Position numbers and translations under genes: made by a program | Notes under the pieces: model-generated | Databases searched by the model: none | Seen by the model: the letters and a program-made list of their open reading frames with translations, nothing else | What the model was told of the DNA's origin: nothing | Part shown: in pieces, positions 6,388 to 10,552 of the stretch | Numbering within the stretch: the stretch's first letter is position 1 | How the letters are laid out: each line of letters starts with the position of its first letter | NCBI GenBank assembly: GCA_938042265.1 | Contig: CALIRN010000249.1 | Span: forward strand, 1-10,552 | DNA length: 10,552 bases | Source of the DNA: an uncultured Eubacteriaceae bacterium | GTDB lineage: Bacteria; Bacillota; Clostridia; Lachnospirales; CAG-274 | Direction of reading: 5' to 3'

Positions 6388-8673
6388 ATGGTTGAATTAT
6401 TTAAAACAGGAGCATATCTTGTTGACGGTCAGCTTATAGCCGATGACGCAGAGGGCAAAAAGGCTCTTGAGGCTAAGGGTATAGCCTGTACAAAGGAAGA
6501 TGCAGGCAAAAATACAATAGCATACGGTATTATGCAGGCGCATAATACAAGCGGTAATCCCGACAAGCTTAAAATTAAGTTTGACTGTATGGCAAGCCAT
6601 GATATAACATATGTTGGTATTATTCAGACGGCGAGAGCATCGGGCATGGAAAAATTCCCTATACCTTACGTGCTTACGAACTGTCATAACAGCCTTTGTG
6701 CCGTAGGAGGTACAATAAACGAGGATGACCATATGTTTGGTCTTTCCGCAGCAAAAAAGTACGGCGGTATTTATGTACCTGCACATCAGGCAGTTATTCA
6801 TCAGTTTATGCGTGAAATGATGAGCGGCTGCGGTAAGATGATTTTAGGCTCGGATTCTCACACACGCTACGGTGCTTTGGGTACCATGGCTATTGGTGAG
6901 GGCGGTGGTGAGCTTGCAAAGCAGCTCTTATGCCAAACCTACGATGTTGACAGACCTGAGGTAATCGGCATTTACCTTACCGGCAAGCCTGAAAAATACG
7001 TAGGTCCACAGGATATTGCCCTTGCCATTATAGGAGCAGTGTTTGAAAACGGCTATGTTAAAAACAAGGTTATGGAGTTTATAGGTGACGGTATTGATAA
7101 CCTTGGTGTTGAATACAGAAACGGTATTGACGTTATGACAACCGAAACAACCTGTCTTTCCTCCGTATGGAGAACGGATGACAGAGTTAAGGAGTACTTT
7201 GCTGCACATGGCAGAGAGGACGACTATAAAAAGCTTGAGCCAAAGGGTGTGGCTTACTATGACGGTATTGTATATGTAGACCTTTCAAAGGTTAAGCCTA
7301 TGATTGCAATGCCTTTCCACCCAAGCAATGTATATACAATTGACGAGCTTAACACTAACCTTGACGATATCCTCACAGAGGTTGAAAAGAAGGCTGCAAA
7401 GCAGATTAAAGGTGAGAATATTCATTTCAGCTTAAGGGATAAGGTTAAAAACGGCAGGCTTTACTGTGACCAAGGTGTGGTTGCAGGCTGTGCGGGCGGT
7501 ACCTTTGACAATATTTGCGATGTTGCGGATATTATGGACGGACATTCAATCGGTGCCGATGATTTTGCAATGAGCGTTTATCCGTCAAGCCAGCCAACAT
7601 TTATGAGCCTTGTTGAAAACGGCTCAATATTCAAGCTTATGCAGGCAGGCGCAACTGTTCGTTCCGCATTCTGCGGTCCCTGCTTCGGCGCAGGCGATGT
7701 TCCCAGCAACAACGGCTTCAGTATAAGACACTCAACACGTAACTTCCCTAACAGAGAGGGTTCAAAGCCGGGCAACGGACAGATTGCTTCAGTAGCGCTT
7801 ATGGATGCACGATCCATTGCCGCTACCGCTATTAACAAGGGCTATCTTACACCTGCAAATGAGATTGACGCAAACTTCAGCAAGCCTAAGTATTTCTTTA
7901 ATAAATCCGTTTATGATAACAGAGTATACAATGGCTTTGGCAAGGCTGATCCAAGTGTTGAGCTTAAGCTTGGTCCCAATATTACTGATTGGCCTGCAAT
8001 GAGCGCACTTACAGATAACCTTATCTTAAAGGTGGTAAGCCTTATTACAGACCCTGTTACAACAACAGATGAGCTTATTCCTTCAGGTGAGACAAGCTCT
8101 TATCGTTCAAATCCTTTAGGTCTTGCGGAGTTTACCCTCTCCAGAAAGGATCCTGCTTATGTCGGACGTGCCAAGGAGGTACAGAAGGCTGAAAAGGCAA
8201 GGCTTGCAGGCGAATGTATGGGAGAGGCTTTGCCTGAGCTTAGAGATGTTATGCATACTATTAAGGAGAAGTTTGACGTATCCAAGGCTAACGTTGGTGT
8301 AGGCAGTACGATCTATGCGGTAAAGCCGGGTGACGGCTCCGCAAGAGAGCAGGCTGCAAGCTGTCAGAAGGTACTGGGCGGTTGGGCAAATATTGCCAGA
8401 GAGTATGCTACAAAGAGATACCGTTCAAACTTAATTAACTGGGGTATGCTTCCATTTCTGTTTGACGGTGAGCTGCCTTTTGAAAACGGTGATTATATAT
8501 TTGTGCCTAATGTTGCAAAGGGTATTGCAGATAAGGCAGGTGAGTTTGAGGCTTACGTTGTTAAAAACGGTGAGATGAAGCCGTTTATCTTTAAAATGGC
8601 AGCCTTGACAGATGATGAAAGACAGATTGTCTTAAACGGTTGTCTTATCAACTATAACAGAAATAAAAAGTAA
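6388..8673 (+). CDS. Aconitase-superfamily hydratase (YbhJ-like, 761 aa)
   Basis: This cytoplasmic [4Fe-4S] hydro-lyase shows the aconitase fold markers: GSDSHTRYGALGTMAIGEGG (154-173), cluster ligands Cys368 (VVAGCAGGTFDN) and Cys429/Cys432 (FCGPCFGAGD), and RHSTRNFPNREG (447-458). A C-terminal swivel-type segment has GDGSAREQAAS (648-658) where aconitases have the GSSREHAA substrate-binding motif. Length is between bacterial aconitases (~640 in the short type, ~890 in AcnA) and close to the E. coli YbhJ putative hydratase. Altered residues such as SAREQ for SSREH suggest the substrate may not be citrate. Neighbouring genes include no citrate synthase, isocitrate dehydrogenase or leu genes, so context gives no pathway. 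The start is ATG, 7 nt after GGAGG. It is probably cotranscribed with the esterase 45 bp downstream. Family is certain; reaction is not. Confidence 0.9.
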   Translation: MVELFKTGAYLVDGQLIADDAEGKKALEAKGIACTKEDAGKNTIAYGIMQAHNTSGNPDKLKIKFDCMASHDITYVGIIQTARASGMEKFPIPYVLTNCHNSLCAVGGTINEDDHMFGLSAAKKYGGIYVPAHQAVIHQFMREMMSGCGKMILGSDSHTRYGALGTMAIGEGGGELAKQLLCQTYDVDRPEVIGIYLTGKPEKYVGPQDIALAIIGAVFENGYVKNKVMEFIGDGIDNLGVEYRNGIDVMTTETTCLSSVWRTDDRVKEYFAAHGREDDYKKLEPKGVAYYDGIVYVDLSKVKPMIAMPFHPSNVYTIDELNTNLDDILTEVEKKAAKQIKGENIHFSLRDKVKNGRLYCDQGVVAGCAGGTFDNICDVADIMDGHSIGADDFAMSVYPSSQPTFMSLVENGSIFKLMQAGATVRSAFCGPCFGAGDVPSNNGFSIRHSTRNFPNREGSKPGNGQIASVALMDARSIAATAINKGYLTPANEIDANFSKPKYFFNKSVYDNRVYNGFGKADPSVELKLGPNITDWPAMSALTDNLILKVVSLITDPVTTTDELIPSGETSSYRSNPLGLAEFTLSRKDPAYVGRAKEVQKAEKARLAGECMGEALPELRDVMHTIKEKFDVSKANVGVGSTIYAVKPGDGSAREQAASCQKVLGGWANIAREYATKRYRSNLINWGMLPFLFDGELPFENGDYIFVPNVAKGIADKAGEFEAYVVKNGEMKPFIFKMAALTDDERQIVLNGCLINYNRNKK

Positions 8674-8680
8674 ATAAATT

Positions 8681-8714
8681 GGGGACAGTGTTCTGTACCC
8701 CCTTTTGGAGGGTA
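8681..8714 (+). promoter_or_regulatory. Alternative hairpins between hydratase and esterase genes
   Basis: Hairpin A pairs GGGGACAG (8681-8688) with CTGTACCCC (8693-8701) with one bulged A and a 4-nt loop, followed by CTTTT. Hairpin B pairs TACCCCC (8696-8702) with GGAGGGTA (8707-8714) with one bulged A and loop TTTT. Bases 8696-8701 are used in both, so the two cannot form together. Hairpin B buries the ribosome binding site GGAGGG of the esterase; hairpin A frees it or acts as a weak terminator. This suggests attenuation or translational control, which is inference. Confidence 0.5.
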
Positions 8715-8718
8715 AAAT

Positions 8719-10008
8719 ATGGAGTGTAAAAAAATGCTTGCTGCTGCCATGATTATGTGTATGGCTTTGCCATGTGTACCTGCATCGGCAGATGATGGGG
8801 TTACGGTGTATATTGCGGGGGATTCAACCGCCTGTGAGTACGGTGAGGACGAAAGCTATGCAATGCCGAGAGGCGGCTGGGGTATGTACCTTGGTAAATT
8901 TCTTTACGGTGCAGAAGTTAAGGATCTTGCAAAATCGGGCAGAAGCTCAAAAAGCCTTGTTTCTGAGGATGAATATAAGGAAATTTTTGACAATATCAAG
9001 GAGGGGGATTATCTCCTTATCCAGTTTGGTCACAATGACGCCAAAAATACCAAGCAAGAGGATATTGAGCTGAGATATACAAATCCCGAGGGAGATAAGG
9101 ATACAGAGGGCAGCTTTAAAAACTCTCTTTATGTAAATTATATTAAGCCTGCCCAAGAGAAGGGCGCAAATCCTATCCTGCTGACACCTATTTCAAGACG
9201 TAAATTCGGTGAGGACGGCAAGGTTACCGACAGCCATGGTCTTTATGACAATGCTGTAAGAGAGCTTGCCGAGGAACTTGATATCCCATGCCTTGATTTA
9301 ACAGAGGAAACTGCTATGATATACAATGTACGTGGAGAAGAGGGTACAAAGGCATATCATGCAATTTTCAAGGATGGAAAAAAGGGTGAAAATGGTTTTG
9401 ATAATACCCATCTTAATCATTACGGTGCTGAACAGGTTGCGGCTATGGTTGCAGAGGAATTGCTGGAGGAAAATCCTGACGGATTGGGTAGGTATGTTTC
9501 GGGGCTTAGCAGAATAAAGAATAATCTTGATACAATTACAAGAGGCGAGTATACAGCAGAGATTGTAAGGCTTTTAGGTATTGAGGCTGAGGCAACCGGC
9601 AGCTTTGTTGATGTAAAGGCTGACGATAAAAACTATGCGGCTATTGCCACAGCTAAGGCAGCGGGTATTGTAAATGGCAATGAGAAGGATGCTTTTATGC
9701 CGGATAGTGCTGTTACAATGCAGGATATGGCTGTTATTACAGCAAGAGCACTTGAATATGTTAAGGCAGTAGAGGTTGATACCCGCAAGACAGAGTATGA
9801 AGATGCAAGTGCTTATGCTGCACCTGCATTAAATGCGCTTTGGGCAGAGGGTATAATAAATGACAGCAATGAACATCCTGCGACTGTAACTGTAAGCGGT
9901 TACAGTGCAGCCAGTGTTCTTGCAAAGGCTTATGAGGCAAAAGCTGCTGCAGAAAATGTTGCATCAGAGGGTGAAATGAGCCTTGATGAGCTTGAAAAGG
10001 TAGAGTAA
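8719..10008 (+). CDS. Secreted SGNH/GDSL esterase (CE12-like) with SLH-type C-terminus
   Basis: This 429-residue exported protein has signal peptide MECKKMLAAAMIMCMALPCV with likely cleavage after PASA (24/25). The SGNH blocks are in order: GDSTAC with nucleophile Ser36, SGRSSKS with Gly74, GHND with Asn106, and DNTHLNHYGA with Asp228 and His231. This pattern matches rhamnogalacturonan/pectin acetylesterases (CAZy CE12), which remove acetyl groups from plant polysaccharides. Residues about 275-347 (TRGEYTAEIVRLLGI ... FMPDSAVTMQDMAVITARAL) read as an S-layer homology domain, and 358-407 as a second, degraded one, suggesting attachment to cell-wall polymers. It is unusual that only one and a half SLH units are present, since three are normally needed. 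The ribosome binding site GGAGGG lies 6 nt before the ATG. The gene follows the hydratase in the same direction and is closed by a strong terminator. The substrate is inferred from the family. Confidence 0.88.
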   Translation: MECKKMLAAAMIMCMALPCVPASADDGVTVYIAGDSTACEYGEDESYAMPRGGWGMYLGKFLYGAEVKDLAKSGRSSKSLVSEDEYKEIFDNIKEGDYLLIQFGHNDAKNTKQEDIELRYTNPEGDKDTEGSFKNSLYVNYIKPAQEKGANPILLTPISRRKFGEDGKVTDSHGLYDNAVRELAEELDIPCLDLTEETAMIYNVRGEEGTKAYHAIFKDGKKGENGFDNTHLNHYGAEQVAAMVAEELLEENPDGLGRYVSGLSRIKNNLDTITRGEYTAEIVRLLGIEAEATGSFVDVKADDKNYAAIATAKAAGIVNGNEKDAFMPDSAVTMQDMAVITARALEYVKAVEVDTRKTEYEDASAYAAPALNALWAEGIINDSNEHPATVTVSGYSAASVLAKAYEAKAAAENVASEGEMSLDELEKVE

Positions 10009-10032
10009 TGCAATATGCATGGGGTGCATTAC
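10005..10032 (+). repeat. 8-bp inverted repeat across the esterase stop codon
   Basis: GTAATGCA (10005-10012) pairs perfectly with TGCATTAC (10025-10032). The stop codon TAA (10006-10008) lies inside the left arm. No T-run follows, so it is not a terminator by itself. Confidence 0.45.
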
Positions 10033-10070
10033 CGTTTAGCGGCAACCCATAGGAAAATAATTTTATTACC

Positions 10071-10115
10071 GCAGGGCGGCATAGTCAAAAGCTATGTTGC
10101 CTTGCTTTTTCTTTT
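10071..10115 (+). terminator. Intrinsic terminator after the esterase gene
   Basis: A 14-bp stem (10071-10084 with 10092-10105, two G-U pairs, loop TCAAAAG) is followed by TTTTTCTTTT. It ends the hydratase-esterase transcript and separates it from the regulator. The remaining 10116-10314 holds no gene that I can see, only AT-rich sequence, a short GTTTAT/ATAAAC inverted repeat near 10179-10196 and a TATAAT at 10291-10296. Confidence 0.9.
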
Positions 10116-10290
10116 CCGTTCAATAATAGGTTTGTCCTCATCCTCCTTGTTCATAGGTGTTCAACAGCGGTTTGTTCTGTTTATATTTTAATAAACTGAG
10201 AGGTTTAGCAGCAAGCATAGTATAGGAAAAAGTTTATGTAATGCTAAAGAAAATGAAGATATTTTACAAGAAATTCTAATATAGCAGTAG

Positions 10291-10296
10291 TATAAT
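10291..10296 (+). promoter_or_regulatory. Possible -10 box for the AraC-type regulator
   Basis: TATAAT lies 24 nt before the start codon, but no good -35 is found 16-18 nt upstream. The nearest candidate, TTTACA at 10263-10268, is 22 nt away. If real, it is a weak or activator-dependent promoter with a very short leader. Confidence 0.35.
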
Positions 10297-10320
10297 GGTA
10301 TGCAAAAGGGGCAAATGCAT

Positions 10321-10552
10321 ATGAAGAAAGAAATGCGAACAGTAATTTACGATGATAAATTGAAGATTGAAGCCTATAGATTTGAGGGTATTGTACAGCC
10401 TTTTCCTAACCATTTCCATGAGCATTATGTAATCGGATTTGTTGAGAGCGGAGAGCGTTGCCTGTTATGCAGAAACAAAGAGTATACGATTAAACAAGGT
10501 AATATTGTTTTATTTAATCCCGGGGATAACCATGCTTGCGTACAAAGTGATG
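10321..10552 (+). CDS. AraC-family transcriptional regulator, N-terminal part (runs off right edge)
   Basis: Seventy-seven codons are visible with no stop. The translation (MKKEMRTVIYDDKLKIEAYR ...) contains NHFHEHYVIGFVESGE (30-45) and YTIKQGNIVLFNPGDNHAC (55-73). This is the cupin-type ligand-binding domain of AraC regulators: a histidine-rich strand, a beta turn, and the G-D-hxxxNPGDNH hairpin. The two DNA-binding helix-turn-helix motifs should follow beyond the window. The start is ATG at 10321, 9 nt after AAGGGG; an in-frame ATG at 10315 is too close to that site. Such regulators usually sense a small molecule, often a sugar, and control nearby uptake or degradation genes. Whether the target is the esterase or genes further right cannot be told. 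Confidence 0.85.
   Translation, partial: MKKEMRTVIYDDKLKIEAYRFEGIVQPFPNHFHEHYVIGFVESGERCLLCRNKEYTIKQGNIVLFNPGDNHACVQSD

Noticed and set aside
6397..6801. Minus-strand open frame inside the hydratase gene
   Set aside because: It lies opposite strongly conserved aconitase-family sequence and has no start signal.
10263..10296. TTTACA/TATAAT as a full promoter for the AraC-type gene
   Set aside because: The 22-nt spacer is too long for sigma-A; only the -10 is kept as a weak candidate.
1..10552. CRISPR array, tRNA or rRNA gene, transposase or integrase
   Set aside because: No regularly spaced direct repeats, no cloverleaf with a CCA-type end and no transposase or integrase motifs were seen on either strand.

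Overview
The window looks like chromosomal DNA from a low-to-moderate GC anaerobic Firmicute of the Clostridia type. This rests on a T-box-controlled isoleucyl-tRNA synthetase of the long type 2 form, a Gram-positive-style lipoprotein, a surface esterase with S-layer homology (SLH) sequence, strong AGGAGG-type ribosome binding sites and AT-rich intergenic regions. A pectin-using gut clostridium would fit the SLH-linked esterase, but that is only a guess. No tRNA, rRNA, CRISPR array or complete insertion sequence was seen.

Left part (1-1260, minus strand): three tightly packed genes that look like the remains of a DpnII-type restriction-modification (R-M) module. In transcription order they are: (i) a 135-residue chimera whose first ~32 residues look like the start of the carbon-starvation transporter CstA and whose remainder looks like the C-terminal catalytic core of a DpnII/MboI-type endonuclease; (ii) a 178-residue protein of unknown function; (iii) the first 48 codons of a DNA methyltransferase that runs off the left edge. 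The module appears to have been joined into a cstA gene just downstream of ileS. This is the most unusual thing in the window.

Middle (1190-4750, minus strand): ileS starts at a GTG with a good ribosome binding site. Upstream lie a strong promoter and a T-box leader with an AUC specifier and an intrinsic terminator; downstream is a perfect 14-bp terminator hairpin. Upstream of ileS is a monocistronic lipoprotein gene (4851-6176) with FG-GAP-like calcium-binding repeats.

Right part (6195-10552, plus strand): a divergent promoter region separates the lipoprotein from a 761-residue aconitase-superfamily hydratase. That gene is followed after 45 bp by a secreted SGNH/GDSL (CE12-like) esterase carrying SLH-type sequence. 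The gap between them can fold into two mutually exclusive hairpins, one of which masks the esterase ribosome binding site. A strong terminator closes this unit, and an AraC-family regulator begins at 10321 and runs off the right edge.

The genes do not form one pathway. The window is a set of housekeeping and surface genes, with one apparent foreign or rearranged patch at the left end.
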